From: an uncultured Ruminococcus sp.
GTDB taxonomy: Bacteria; Bacillota; Clostridia; Oscillospirales; Ruminococcaceae
Direction of reading: 5' to 3'
Assembly: GCA_900539095.1 (NCBI GenBank)
Contig: UQAR01000019.1
Location: forward strand, 1 to 30,728
DNA length: 30,728 nt
Part shown: piece after piece, positions 15,246 through 23,984 of the stretch
Numbering within the stretch: the first letter of the stretch is position 1
Layout of the letters: each line of letters opens with the position of its first letter
The notes under the pieces: model-generated
The model's database searches: none
Seen by the model: the letters and a program-made list of their open reading frames with translations, nothing else
Told to the model about the DNA's origin: nothing
Program-made: the position numbers and the translations under genes

Positions 15246-16376
15246 TTGATATATCTTGATAATGCTGCCACCACGAAACCTTGTGAAGAGGCTAAAGCGG
15301 CGGTGATGAAAGGGCTTGAAGTGTTCGGCAATCCGTCATCACTTCATAAGGCAGGTCTTGACGCAGAGCTGCTTGTGTCTGACGCCCGTGAAAATGTGGC
15401 GGAGGCTTTGGGCGTGACCGCTGATGAGGTCTATTTCACCTCAGGTGCGACAGAGAGCAATAATACTGCCATTTTTGGTGCATATAAGGCTCATGGCAAG
15501 CGAAAAAAGCGTGTGGTCATTTCTTCTGTGGAGCACCCTGCGGTGAACAATCCTGCACAGGAACTTGAAGAAATGGGCTGTGAGGTCATAAGGATATCCC
15601 CTGACGAGAACGGCGAGATAAACGCCCGTGATATTTTTGCGGCAGTGAATGAGGATACGTTCCTTGTTAGCTGTATGCTTGTGAACAACGAAAACGGCTA
15701 CATACTTCCTGTGGAAAAAGCTTTTTCTATGATAAAGAAAAAATATCCTCAGGTGCTTACTCACTGCGACTGCGTTCAGGGATTTATGAAAATTCCTGTG
15801 AAAGCCAAAAAGCTGAATGCCGATATGATATCTCTTAGCGGTCATAAAATATACGCTCCAAAGGGTATCGGTGCACTGTATGTGAAAAAGGGCGTGCATA
15901 TACCGCCTTTCATGCTTGGCGGAGGTCAGGAAAAGGGCTTTCGCTCAGGCACGGAGTCTGTTCCACTCATATGCGGATTTGGTGCGGCAGTGAAAAAGCT
16001 TGCTCCAAACGTTTCGGAAAACTTTGAAAAAGCCGCACAGGTGCAGTCATATCTCATAGAAAAATGTGAAGAAAATGGCGAGATTTTCGTAAATTCACGA
16101 AAAGGCGGTTCGCCATATGTGACCAGCATTGCGGTCAAGGGGCTTAAATCGGAGGTACTTCTCCACTATCTTGAAAAGCGTGAGATATATGTTTCAAGCG
16201 GTTCAGCCTGCTCAAAGGGCAAGAAAAGCTCTGTGCTAAAAGAGTTTAAATATCCCGAACAGAACCTTGATTCGACTATAAGGATAAGCTTTAGTATCCA
16301 TACCACAAAAGAGAATATCGACGCCCTCATCGAGGGCATAAAAGCTGCACAAAATGACCTGTGCAGGATAAGATAA
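15246..16376 (+). CDS. Cysteine desulfurase (NifS/IscS family)
   Basis: A 376-residue PLP enzyme that takes sulfur from cysteine as an enzyme persulfide. The N-terminus YLDNAATT is the family signature. The PLP lysine is Lys201 in SGHKIYAPKG, and the persulfide cysteine is Cys322 in SSGSACSKG. The start is TTG at 15246, with AAAGGAC upstream and no ATG nearby. The next gene is thiI, an arrangement like Bacillus nifZ-thiI, so its main role is likely sulfur supply for 4-thiouridine in tRNA rather than Fe-S clusters. No iscU or sufU is seen beside it. Confidence 0.94.
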   Translation: MIYLDNAATTKPCEEAKAAVMKGLEVFGNPSSLHKAGLDAELLVSDARENVAEALGVTADEVYFTSGATESNNTAIFGAYKAHGKRKKRVVISSVEHPAVNNPAQELEEMGCEVIRISPDENGEINARDIFAAVNEDTFLVSCMLVNNENGYILPVEKAFSMIKKKYPQVLTHCDCVQGFMKIPVKAKKLNADMISLSGHKIYAPKGIGALYVKKGVHIPPFMLGGGQEKGFRSGTESVPLICGFGAAVKKLAPNVSENFEKAAQVQSYLIEKCEENGEIFVNSRKGGSPYVTSIAVKGLKSEVLLHYLEKREIYVSSGSACSKGKKSSVLKEFKYPEQNLDSTIRISFSIHTTKENIDALIEGIKAAQNDLCRIR

Positions 16377-16492
16377 TTTATGCAAACGAATGTTTTGTAC
16401 TATTTATAAAGGGAAACGGCGAAAAAGGTCGCAGAAGTCATGAAAATGACGAGGATTTTTGATGACGATTTTTCCAAAGAAAGGATAAAAAT

Positions 16493-17668
16493 ATGAAAGA
16501 AATCATTCTCTGTAAATACGGCGAGATAGCTTTGAAAGGTCTTAACAAGTCAAGCTTTGAAAGCATGATGACAAAAAGCATAAAGAGAAGGCTCAAAAGC
16601 TGCGGACAGTTCAGCGTGTCAAAGGCTCAGTCCACTCTTTATGTTGAACCGCTTGATGATGACAGCGATGTTGACATGGCAGTAGAAAAACTGTCGAAAG
16701 TTTTCGGAATTGTTAAGCTCTGCCGCTGCTGTGTTCTGGAAAAGGATATGGACGAGATACTTACAAAATCTCTTGACTATATTGAGGAGGAGCTGGAAAC
16801 TGCAAGAACTTTCAAGGTGGACGCAAAGCGTTCAGATAAGAAGTTCCCATTCAAGTCCCCTGAGATATGTATAGAAATGGGCGGAAAGATACTTGAGAGA
16901 TTCCCACACCTTAAAGTTGACGTTCATGACCCTGACGTCGTGGTAACAGTTGAGATAAGAGAAACGAACGCTTATGTCCATGCAGGCTCTATCGAGGGTG
17001 CAGGCGGAATACCTGTAGGCTCAAGCGGAAAAGCAATGCTGCTGCTTTCAGGCGGTATAGATTCGCCGGTCGCAGGATATATGATGGCAAAGCGTGGTGC
17101 GATAATCTCTGCTATCCACTTTGAGGCTCCGCCGTACACTTCTGACAGAGCGAAGATGAAAGTTGAAAAGCTTGCAAAGATAATCTCTGCTTACTGCGGC
17201 GATATAAACTTCTTCTGTGTGCCTTTCACAGAGATACAGGAGCTGCTTAGAGATAACTGCCCTGAGGAGCTTTTCACTATCCTTATGAGAAGACTTATGA
17301 TGGAGATAGCTCAGAGGATATGCGAAAAGGAGGACATTCAGGCACTTGTAACAGGCGAGAGCCTTGGTCAGGTAGCAAGCCAGACTATGTATGCAATGGT
17401 CTGCACAGACGCCGCCTGCCGTATGCCGGTGTTCAGACCATGCGTTGGTATGGATAAGTCCGAGATAGTTGAGATAGCAAGAAAGATAGATACTTTCGAT
17501 ACTTCTATCCTCCCTTATGAGGACTGCTGCACGGTGTTCACACCTAAGCACCCTAAGACAAGACCTAATCTTGCAGACGTTGAGGCGGCTCAAAATGCTT
17601 TCGATTGGGAGCCTTATATCCAGAAAGCTATCGAGGGCACAAAGCCTTATCTTATCAGAAATGTGTAG
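16493..17668 (+). CDS. thiI: tRNA 4-thiouridine synthetase ThiI (no rhodanese domain)
   Basis: A 391-residue enzyme that adenylates and thiolates uridine 8 of tRNA. Order: N-terminal ferredoxin-like domain, THUMP domain (about 60-165), then the PP-loop ATPase with SGGIDSP at 186-192. The C-terminal rhodanese domain of enterobacterial ThiI is absent, as in Bacillus, so sulfur must arrive from a partner, most likely the desulfurase upstream. AAAGGATAAAAAT gives the ribosome site. The 116-bp gap after the desulfurase contains a small GTCAT-GAAA-ATGAC hairpin. Confidence 0.95.
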   Translation: MKEIILCKYGEIALKGLNKSSFESMMTKSIKRRLKSCGQFSVSKAQSTLYVEPLDDDSDVDMAVEKLSKVFGIVKLCRCCVLEKDMDEILTKSLDYIEEELETARTFKVDAKRSDKKFPFKSPEICIEMGGKILERFPHLKVDVHDPDVVVTVEIRETNAYVHAGSIEGAGGIPVGSSGKAMLLLSGGIDSPVAGYMMAKRGAIISAIHFEAPPYTSDRAKMKVEKLAKIISAYCGDINFFCVPFTEIQELLRDNCPEELFTILMRRLMMEIAQRICEKEDIQALVTGESLGQVASQTMYAMVCTDAACRMPVFRPCVGMDKSEIVEIARKIDTFDTSILPYEDCCTVFTPKHPKTRPNLADVEAAQNAFDWEPYIQKAIEGTKPYLIRNV

Positions 17669-17681
17669 TCGTATTTTTACG

Positions 17682-17765
17682 GCGTACACGTTCTGTATAG
17701 TGTCTGTGAAAAAGTTACAAATGAGTTAAAGCTGTAACCAACTACAGCTAATTGTACGCTTTTTT
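17682..17765 (+). terminator. Long-armed terminator-like RNA element after thiI
   Basis: GCGTACA (17682-17688) pairs with TGTACGC (17753-17759), followed by six T. Between them is an inner AGCTGTA/TACAGCT hairpin (about 17729-17748) and a 40-base unpaired stretch. This is larger than a simple terminator and could be the end of a small RNA. Confidence 0.5.
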
Positions 17766-17803
17766 GTACCCGAATATTTTGACGTTCTGTGGAGAAAAAT
17801 GCC

Positions 17804-17832
17804 GAAAAGCCCCGAATTTTCAGGGCTTTTCT
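17804..17832 (+). terminator. Intrinsic terminator downstream of thiI
   Basis: AAAAGCCC (17805-17812) pairs with GGGCTTTT (17823-17830). The rest of the gap to 18019 is AT-rich; I see no promoter there that I can defend. Confidence 0.75.
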
Positions 17833-18019
17833 TTGCGTCAGAAACCGTCTTGAACGGCTTTTTAATAATGAAAAATCGGCAATTTGGTAACAAAAGCGTA
17901 ACATAAGTTTACAGATATTGTTGTTTGTATTGGTTTTGAAAATCCGTCGAATTAATAAAATGGTCAAAAAAGGCGTATTTTTTATGTGCAATATATAACT
18001 AAAAGGGGCGATTATTACT

Positions 18020-18559
18020 ATGAAATTTGCTGAAGGTGACAAAGTGGTTACAGATAGTATTGACATTGTTACAAAAAGTGTAGTAAAATATATGATAAGG
18101 AGCGGTCTGAAACTCTGCACTGCTGAAAGCTGTACAGGGGGAATGATAAGTCAGGCTGTGACTTCCGTGTCGGGAGCGTCGGAAATGTTTCTTGGCGGTG
18201 CGTGCACCTATACCGAGAAAATAAAAATGAAACTCCTGAATGTGAAAGCACAAACGCTGGAGCGATATACTGTTTATTCTGAGCAGACGGCAAGTGAGAT
18301 GAGCAAAGGTGCACTTGAACTTTTCGGTGCAGACTGTGCGGCGGCTGTAACAGGGATAGCAGGTCCGGGCGGAGGCTCGGAGGAAAAGCCTGTGGGCACG
18401 GTGTACGTTTCGGTGAGGGACCGTCAGAAAGAATTGGTAAGACGGTTTGACTTTTATGAAGAATATGAGGATTTGGACAGAAGAAAGATCCGTATGCTTA
18501 CAACAGAGGCAGCACTGAGAATGGTGCTTGAGCTGTATGATCAAAAGGCGGAGGCTTGA
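18020..18559 (+). CDS. pncC: CinA C-terminal family protein (NMN amidohydrolase, PncC)
   Basis: A 179-residue stand-alone CinA C-terminal domain. Family members with this form hydrolyse nicotinamide mononucleotide to nicotinate mononucleotide in pyridine-nucleotide salvage. Motifs: AESCTGG at 35-41 and TGIAGPGGGS at 111-120, then PVGTVYVS. A roughly 20-residue N-terminal stretch precedes the usual family start. AAAAGGGG lies about 12 bases before the ATG. The stop is 5 bp upstream of the sortase start, so the two form one operon. Confidence 0.9.
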   Translation: MKFAEGDKVVTDSIDIVTKSVVKYMIRSGLKLCTAESCTGGMISQAVTSVSGASEMFLGGACTYTEKIKMKLLNVKAQTLERYTVYSEQTASEMSKGALELFGADCAAAVTGIAGPGGGSEEKPVGTVYVSVRDRQKELVRRFDFYEEYEDLDRRKIRMLTTEAALRMVLELYDQKAEA

Positions 18560-18564
18560 AGTTA

Positions 18565-19635
18565 ATGTCAATGGCTAATGAAACAATGAATCTGTCCGAA
18601 AAGGACGATACTAATTTTTTTATAAGAGTAGTAAAATATTTTATCCCGTGGAAGGGCGACGGAGCAGGAGAAGTGTTCAGAAAGATAGTGTTCATGTTCT
18701 CCATAGTGCTTTTCTGTATCTCACTCAACGAGCTTTCTGATTTTCTTAAAGCTGACGAGCAGGATCAGACCTATATGCAGGAGATCGTCAATTATGAGCC
18801 TGATTTCAGCGATGACGTTGATCTGAGCAAGAATGACGGTGCAGACGATATCGATGTTTCAGACCCCGAGGCTGCCAAGAAAGACAGAAAAGTTCAGGAC
18901 TGGGCAAAGAAACTTCTGAAAAGAAATAAGGACGTCGTAGGCTGGATAAAGATACCAGGCTTTAAAAATTCCGCAGGAGATGAATATATAAACTTCCCTG
19001 TTCTCAAGGGTAAGGATAATGAATATTATCTTTATAAGAATATTGACAAACAGTATTACGAGTCGGGAAGTATTTACGCAGACGCATGGTCCACCATAAA
19101 TAAGGACGGGCAGTCTGATAATATCACGATCTACGGTCACAACATGAGATATGTGGGAACTTCTTTCACTCACCTCACAGAGTATAAGAAGGGCGTGGAT
19201 TTTCTAAAGAAATATCCTGTTATCGAGTTCAATACTATCTATGATAGCAACTGCAAGTATGTTATCGTGGGTGCGTTCGTAACGGGAATACTTGAAAATC
19301 AGGACGACGGCAAGCTTTTCAAATACTGGACTACCAGATATTTTGACGACGCCGACTATAAGTTCGACGACTGGATCTCAGAAGTGAGAAAGCGTTCGTG
19401 GTATTCAAACGATATCGAGTGTACAGCAGACGATAAGTATATATCGCTCTCAACTTGTACAAACGAAACCTCAAATCTCAGGTGGGTCATCGTGGCAAAG
19501 AAAATGACGGCTGACGATAACCTGGATCTTATAATAGATTCCTATAAGGAGAAAGCAAATAAGGATATCTACTTCCCTAAGTGCTGGAGAAACGTATACG
19601 GAAACAATAAGAAATATTTCGGCTGGGATTATTGA
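18565..19635 (+). CDS. Class B sortase
   Basis: A 356-residue membrane-anchored transpeptidase. One membrane segment (about 40-57) is followed by an acidic stalk (60-105, many Asp/Glu) and a sortase B fold. The catalytic triad is His192 (YGHNM), Cys298 (LSTCTN, the TLxTC box) and Arg306 (NLRWVIV). Class B enzymes attach proteins with NPQTN-like signals to the wall; no substrate with a sorting signal is visible in this window. I start at the ATG at 18565, 10 bases after GGAGG; another ATG lies two codons later. Confidence 0.92.
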   Translation: MSMANETMNLSEKDDTNFFIRVVKYFIPWKGDGAGEVFRKIVFMFSIVLFCISLNELSDFLKADEQDQTYMQEIVNYEPDFSDDVDLSKNDGADDIDVSDPEAAKKDRKVQDWAKKLLKRNKDVVGWIKIPGFKNSAGDEYINFPVLKGKDNEYYLYKNIDKQYYESGSIYADAWSTINKDGQSDNITIYGHNMRYVGTSFTHLTEYKKGVDFLKKYPVIEFNTIYDSNCKYVIVGAFVTGILENQDDGKLFKYWTTRYFDDADYKFDDWISEVRKRSWYSNDIECTADDKYISLSTCTNETSNLRWVIVAKKMTADDNLDLIIDSYKEKANKDIYFPKCWRNVYGNNKKYFGWDY

Positions 19636-19641
19636 TGTTTA

Positions 19642-19660
19642 TTACACCGTTTCGGTGTAA
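19642..19660 (+). terminator. Hairpin after the sortase gene
   Basis: TTACACCG (19642-19649) and CGGTGTAA (19653-19660) form a perfect 8-bp stem. AATAAATTTT follows, so termination is probably partial. Confidence 0.55.
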
Positions 19661-19744
19661 AATAAATTTTAGCTGGCGTCAAGCTCACGGACGGCAGTGA
19701 AGACGGTTTGCTCGCAGACGGTCGGAAAGGGTAATGTGATAAAA

Positions 19745-20875
19745 ATGAAGCAGAAAAAAACTGAAGACAGCATAAAGCGTACAGCTAAGCCGTCGGTCAG
19801 GAAAGTAGGAACAATGCTGGGCAGCGGTGCGTTGGCAGTGCTCATGATAGGTACAGTTAGTATCTTCGCACTTACAAGTGGCAACAACGAGGCTCAGAAG
19901 GACACAAAAGCTGCAATAACCAACACTAAAACCACTTCTGTAACAGAAGCAGAAACTGAGAGAGATGAGACCTATACTTCGATGAATACTGTTACTTGGA
20001 AAAAGGCAGGTATCAGCGAGTATGAAATGGCACAGGCAGAGTCAGAGACAACAACTTCTGCCAAAACCACAACAAAGAAAAAGACAGAAACAACTACAAA
20101 TGCAGCAAAAGAAACAAAGGTCGATAACGTTACGATGTATGCCACTGAGATAGTGAATGTCAGAGCAAAGGCTGACAAGAACTCGGAGATCGAGGCTATC
20201 GTTGCGGCAGACGAAGAGGTCATCGTGTCGGCTGAAACAAACGACGGTTGGTATAAGGTTACATACGGCGACTACAGCGGATATGTAATGAAGGACTACC
20301 TCAAGAAGGCAGAAGTAACAACAACTGCTGAAACTGAGAAGAAAACAGAGTCCAAAACTACAACAACAGCAGCTAAGAAGTCTGAAACAACAAAGACTAC
20401 TACAACAAAAACACAGACAACAAAGAAGTCGGAAACGACTAAGACAGAAACAAAGAAAACTGAGGCTGCAACAACAGCAGCAAGCTCAGACAGCTCGGTG
20501 ATAAGCTATACCGATGAGGAATTCGATATGCTCTGCTATGTTCTTCAGGGCGAGGTCGGAGATTGCTCAGAGCAGAGCAAGATAGCTGTTGCCAACGTTA
20601 TCATCAACAGAGCTAAGTCAGGCAGATTCGGCAGCTCTATCAAGGACGTGCTCACAGCACCAAACCAGTTCACCGCTATCAGCGGCTACTACAGCGGCAG
20701 AAACAAGCCTACTCAGAACACTATCGAGTGTGCAAAGAGAGCACTTGGCGGCGAGGATAACTCAAACGGTGCAGTATATTATTACGCTCCAAAATATTGC
20801 GGCGGCAGCACAGCAGCATGGTTCGAGTCACTTACATTCTGTATGGAACTGGACGGTCAGAGATTCTTCAAGTAA
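19745..20875 (+). CDS. Membrane-anchored SH3b and SleB-type cell-wall hydrolase
   Basis: A 376-residue protein. A basic cytoplasmic N-terminus and one membrane segment (about 26-44) are followed by a Thr-rich linker, an SH3b domain (about 127-187; VNVRAKADKNSEI then DGWYKV and GYV), a Thr/Lys-rich linker (190-250), and a SleB-type hydrolase domain (255-376) with Glu270 (QGEVGD) as the likely catalytic acid. SleB enzymes cut spore-cortex peptidoglycan, but related domains also occur in vegetative wall hydrolases. The start is uncertain: ATG at 19745 has AAAGGG 13 bases upstream; GTG at 19736 is in frame and nearer. The poly-Thr/Lys codons cause strong base-composition bias at 20320-20490. Confidence 0.88.
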   Translation: MKQKKTEDSIKRTAKPSVRKVGTMLGSGALAVLMIGTVSIFALTSGNNEAQKDTKAAITNTKTTSVTEAETERDETYTSMNTVTWKKAGISEYEMAQAESETTTSAKTTTKKKTETTTNAAKETKVDNVTMYATEIVNVRAKADKNSEIEAIVAADEEVIVSAETNDGWYKVTYGDYSGYVMKDYLKKAEVTTTAETEKKTESKTTTTAAKKSETTKTTTTKTQTTKKSETTKTETKKTEAATTAASSDSSVISYTDEEFDMLCYVLQGEVGDCSEQSKIAVANVIINRAKSGRFGSSIKDVLTAPNQFTAISGYYSGRNKPTQNTIECAKRALGGEDNSNGAVYYYAPKYCGGSTAAWFESLTFCMELDGQRFFK

Positions 20876-20938
20876 TTTATTTGAAGTTTTTGGCTAATAT
20901 GCTGATAATGCAGCTATAAAATTGTATATAATGCTGAA

Positions 20939-20976
20939 AAGTCAGGACGAAACTTAGCTTTGTCTTGACTTTTTTT
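20939..20976 (+). terminator. Terminator after SleB-type gene
   Basis: AAGTCAGGAC (20939-20948) pairs fully with GTCTTGACTT (20962-20971), then a T-run to 20976. Confidence 0.88.
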
Positions 20977-21083
20977 CAGTATTTGATAAACTTATACTTA
21001 GGTATGCAGTGGCTTTTTTACTGCATATGGGAATGTTTTGCGGCAAAAAAGCCGCCTTAAAAGATGAGGACAGTGTCTTGACA

Positions 21084-22550
21084 ATGAATTTGATTACAAA
21101 AAGGATATGTGCAAATGTCTGTGCAGCCGTAATGGGAATAACTGCCGTGGGTGTATGCGGCGAACTGCTGCTGGACAATAAAAGCGTGGGTGCTCAGAAA
21201 GCTCCTGCGGTGCAGGTCAAAAACGTTGAAACTCAGAGCGTTAAAACCACTGCTGCCACTGAGGTGTATGACTTTGTGAAGTTCAAAAAATCCTCTGTGG
21301 ACAAATATGATATGACCTATGCCCAGCAGAAAACGCAGGGAAAGATCTCCAAGAAAAAAAGCTCAGCGTCTGAGTTCACAGTGGAAATGCCTGAGGATAA
21401 CGGCGAGTATTATAACACAATGAACGACCCTGCCAACTTTACTGATACAAGAAGTATCGCTGACGAGTATTATACGGTGTATGATATAATCTCAGGGGGT
21501 ACTGTTACCCTTAACGGCCACGAGTTGCTCTGCCGTATCGTAAACAGCGAGATAGGCGATAACTGGGGCGAGGAGGCTATAAAGGCTCAGGCCGTGGCTG
21601 CCTATACATGGGTGAGATTCAACGATTCTCTCGGTGCGATACCAACGGTGGGACTTAAAAGCGGTTATTCTTCGAAGATAGAGAACTGCGTGAACAAGGT
21701 CGAGGGTCAGGCCGTTATGTATAACGGCAATATCATAAATGCCGTGTATTCTGCGTCTACAGCAGGATATTCCACCACCAGTCAGGATATATGGGGCGTT
21801 TCTTATCCGTATCTCCAGCGTGTAAAGAGCGAGTTCGATAACAAAGACCCTAACTGGGGAATAGAAACAACATATACAAAGGAAGAAGTCAAGGAACGTA
21901 TCGAGAGCCAAACTGATATAAAGCTTTCAGATGACGTTCAGAACTGGTTCAAGATAGATTCAGCTTTCAGCGGAAAGTATATAAGCGGAGTGACTATCGA
22001 CGGTCATACAAGCTGTACATATGAAGGTTCAAGCAGCAGGATAACGGGAATAACCCTCTGCAACCTCTTTGACGTTAAGTCGAACGCTATGGAAATAAGC
22101 TATAAGGACGGCGTGTTCACGTTCAAGTCTTACGGTTGGGGTCACGGCGTTGGTATGTCGCAGTGGGGTGCTTGCTATTATGCCGAGGCTGGATATAAAT
22201 ATGACCAGATACTTACGCATTACTATGTGAATTGCTATCTCGGTCTGTCCTCTGTAAATGACAAGGCTGTCAAGAGAGGTCAGATGTCACAGGAAGAGAT
22301 AGATAAGGAAATAAAGGATTCTGAGATAGTTGACGAGGGCGGAAACGCCGTTGCTGCCGATAAGGATAAAGATAAGGACAGCGAGCCTGCTCAGACTCAG
22401 CCAACTGAGAGCGAGAGCACCACTACAACTACCGCTGCCACAACAGCTCCTGTGAGCGAAGAGCCAAGCGAAACAACTACATCGGAAACTACCGCCCAGC
22501 CTGTTGAAAACAGTGAGGCGGAGCAGAGTGCAGACGAAATTAGTAACTGA
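21084..22550 (+). CDS. SpoIID/LytB-family peptidoglycan hydrolase-like protein
   Basis: A 488-residue exported or anchored protein. The N-terminus (about 8-28) is a hydrophobic signal or anchor. The SpoIID domain runs from about residue 135 to 395: NGHELLCRIVNSEIGDNW with the expected catalytic Glu, then AIKAQAVAAYTW, and the C-terminal signature GWGHGVGMSQWGA. SpoIID removes stem-peptide-bearing glycan during engulfment; related domains exist outside spores. The last 60 residues are Thr/Glu-rich low complexity. I start at the ATG at 21084; GTG or ATG starts at 21009-21033 would add a 25-residue piece ahead of the signal and are less likely. Confidence 0.88.
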   Translation: MNLITKRICANVCAAVMGITAVGVCGELLLDNKSVGAQKAPAVQVKNVETQSVKTTAATEVYDFVKFKKSSVDKYDMTYAQQKTQGKISKKKSSASEFTVEMPEDNGEYYNTMNDPANFTDTRSIADEYYTVYDIISGGTVTLNGHELLCRIVNSEIGDNWGEEAIKAQAVAAYTWVRFNDSLGAIPTVGLKSGYSSKIENCVNKVEGQAVMYNGNIINAVYSASTAGYSTTSQDIWGVSYPYLQRVKSEFDNKDPNWGIETTYTKEEVKERIESQTDIKLSDDVQNWFKIDSAFSGKYISGVTIDGHTSCTYEGSSSRITGITLCNLFDVKSNAMEISYKDGVFTFKSYGWGHGVGMSQWGACYYAEAGYKYDQILTHYYVNCYLGLSSVNDKAVKRGQMSQEEIDKEIKDSEIVDEGGNAVAADKDKDKDSEPAQTQPTESESTTTTTAATTAPVSEEPSETTTSETTAQPVENSEAEQSADEISN

Positions 22551-22564
22551 AAGGGAGAGTAAAA

Positions 22565-23302
22565 ATGGGATTTTTTGCACCAAAGAATACGCCTGAAAAT
22601 GCAATTAAAGCACAGATAGACGCAAAGCTTGCATTTATAAACGATAAGTATACTGAAATAGGCAGATTTGTAAAGCTCAAAATGGCTGATAAAATAGATG
22701 AGCCTGAGGTCAAGAACCTTATCGCTCAGATAGACGCCACTCTTGAAGAACTCAAGGGTCTTAATGAGCAGCTTTTGACAATAAGAGGAATGAAACTTTG
22801 CTCAGGCTGCGGACGGGAGATACCTGTGAATATGGCGTTCTGCCCTAACTGCGGAACAAAGCAGCCTGAAATTGCACAGCCGGTCTATCAGCAGCCTATG
22901 CAGGGTGCAGCAGTGCCTATGGGCGGTGCTCAGCCTGTGATACAGAATACTCAGGACTATCATAATCACCCTGTTTCACCTGCATATGTACCACCGCAGG
23001 CTAATCCTGTGAACTCTACAAACGCTCAGCCTGTTCAGACAGCAGCTCCAATGCCTGAGCCTGTTATCCCACAGACCGCAGTGCCGACGCCTCAGCCTGA
23101 AACAGCTCCTCAGCCAGCACCGATGCCTGAACCAGTCGTTCAGCCTTTGATAAATGAGGAAAGACCGGTTGTGGACATACCTGCTCCACAACCTGAGCCT
23201 GCTCCGGCACCTGTGAACAGCGGATTTGTTTTCTGCTCAGAGTGCGGACACAAAGAGCCTGCCGGCGTTAAGTTCTGCTCAGAGTGCGGAACAAAGCTAT
23301 AG
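22565..23302 (+). CDS. Two-zinc-ribbon protein with Pro/Gln-rich linker
   Basis: A 245-residue protein of unknown function. Residues 1-75 are charged and helical, likely coiled coil. Residues about 78-100 hold one zinc ribbon (CSGCG ... CPNCG), residues 105-215 are a Pro, Gln, Ala-rich disordered linker with repeated PEP and QP units, and the C-terminus (about 220-245) holds a second ribbon (CSECG ... CSECG). No signal peptide or membrane segment is seen, so it should be cytoplasmic. It starts 14 bp after the SpoIID-type gene with AAAGGGAG, and may be co-transcribed with it. Confidence 0.75.
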   Translation: MGFFAPKNTPENAIKAQIDAKLAFINDKYTEIGRFVKLKMADKIDEPEVKNLIAQIDATLEELKGLNEQLLTIRGMKLCSGCGREIPVNMAFCPNCGTKQPEIAQPVYQQPMQGAAVPMGGAQPVIQNTQDYHNHPVSPAYVPPQANPVNSTNAQPVQTAAPMPEPVIPQTAVPTPQPETAPQPAPMPEPVVQPLINEERPVVDIPAPQPEPAPAPVNSGFVFCSECGHKEPAGVKFCSECGTKL

Positions 23303-23311
23303 TATAAAAAC

Positions 23312-23352
23312 AACAAGGCAACGCAAAGTAGTAAAGGGCGTTGCCTTGTTTT
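23312..23352 (+). terminator. Strong terminator before maf
   Basis: AACAAGGCAACGC (23312-23324) pairs perfectly with GCGTTGCCTTGTT (23338-23350). The T-run TTGTTTTGAG is short, but the 13-bp stem is strong. Confidence 0.85.
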
Positions 23353-23378
23353 GAGTAATGAAGTAAAGGAAGATTTTT

Positions 23379-23984
23379 ATGCCAGTGAATATTTCAAGCG
23401 AGCTTATGGAGTATGACGTCATACTTGCCTCTGCATCGCCAAGAAGAAAAGAACTGCTGTCATTGATGTGTGAAAATTTCAGAGTTATACCCTCTGACTG
23501 TGACGAAAAAATACCTGAGGACGTTTCTCCTGAGCTTGCCCCTGAGTATCTTTCAGGGATAAAGTGCAGATGTATAGCCTCGGTCTATGACCTGAGCGTC
23601 GTTATCGGCTGTGATACCGTGGTGATCTGTGACGGCGAAGTTCTCGGTAAACCTGCGGACGAGCAGGACGCTGTAAGAATGTTAAAAATGCTGTCAGGCA
23701 AGACCCACCACGTTGTAACTGGCGTTACACTGGGAAGAGGCTGCCGCTACCGCAGCTTTTCTGTTGACACAGCCGTGACTTTCAGAGAGCTTTCCGATGA
23801 GGAGATAAAAGCCTATGTGAAAAGCGGCGAGCCTATGGATAAGGCCGGTGCTTACGGCATACAGGGTCTTGGTGCACTGCTTGTGGAAAAGATAGACGGC
23901 GATTTTTATAACGTTGTGGGTCTGCCTGTGAGCAGACTTGCTGAGGAACTCCACGAGTTCCTTAAAAAGGTTCAGTCAAAGTAG
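23379..23984 (+). CDS. maf: Maf nucleoside-triphosphate pyrophosphatase
   Basis: A 201-residue Maf/Ham1-like enzyme that hydrolyses non-canonical or methylated pyrimidine triphosphates and has been linked to septum inhibition. Motifs: SASPRRKELL from residue 18, GCDTVV at 77-82 (usually GADT) and LGKPAD. AAAGGAAG is the ribosome site. Its 3' end overlaps the convergent DUF421 gene by 13 bp. Confidence 0.93.
   Translation: MPVNISSELMEYDVILASASPRRKELLSLMCENFRVIPSDCDEKIPEDVSPELAPEYLSGIKCRCIASVYDLSVVIGCDTVVICDGEVLGKPADEQDAVRMLKMLSGKTHHVVTGVTLGRGCRYRSFSVDTAVTFRELSDEEIKAYVKSGEPMDKAGAYGIQGLGALLVEKIDGDFYNVVGLPVSRLAEELHEFLKKVQSK

Noticed and set aside
20320..20490. Repetitive ACA/AAG-rich DNA resembling a repeat array
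   Set aside because: It is coding: the frame gives Thr/Lys-rich linker between the SH3b and SleB-type domains, and there are no regular spacers, so it is not CRISPR.
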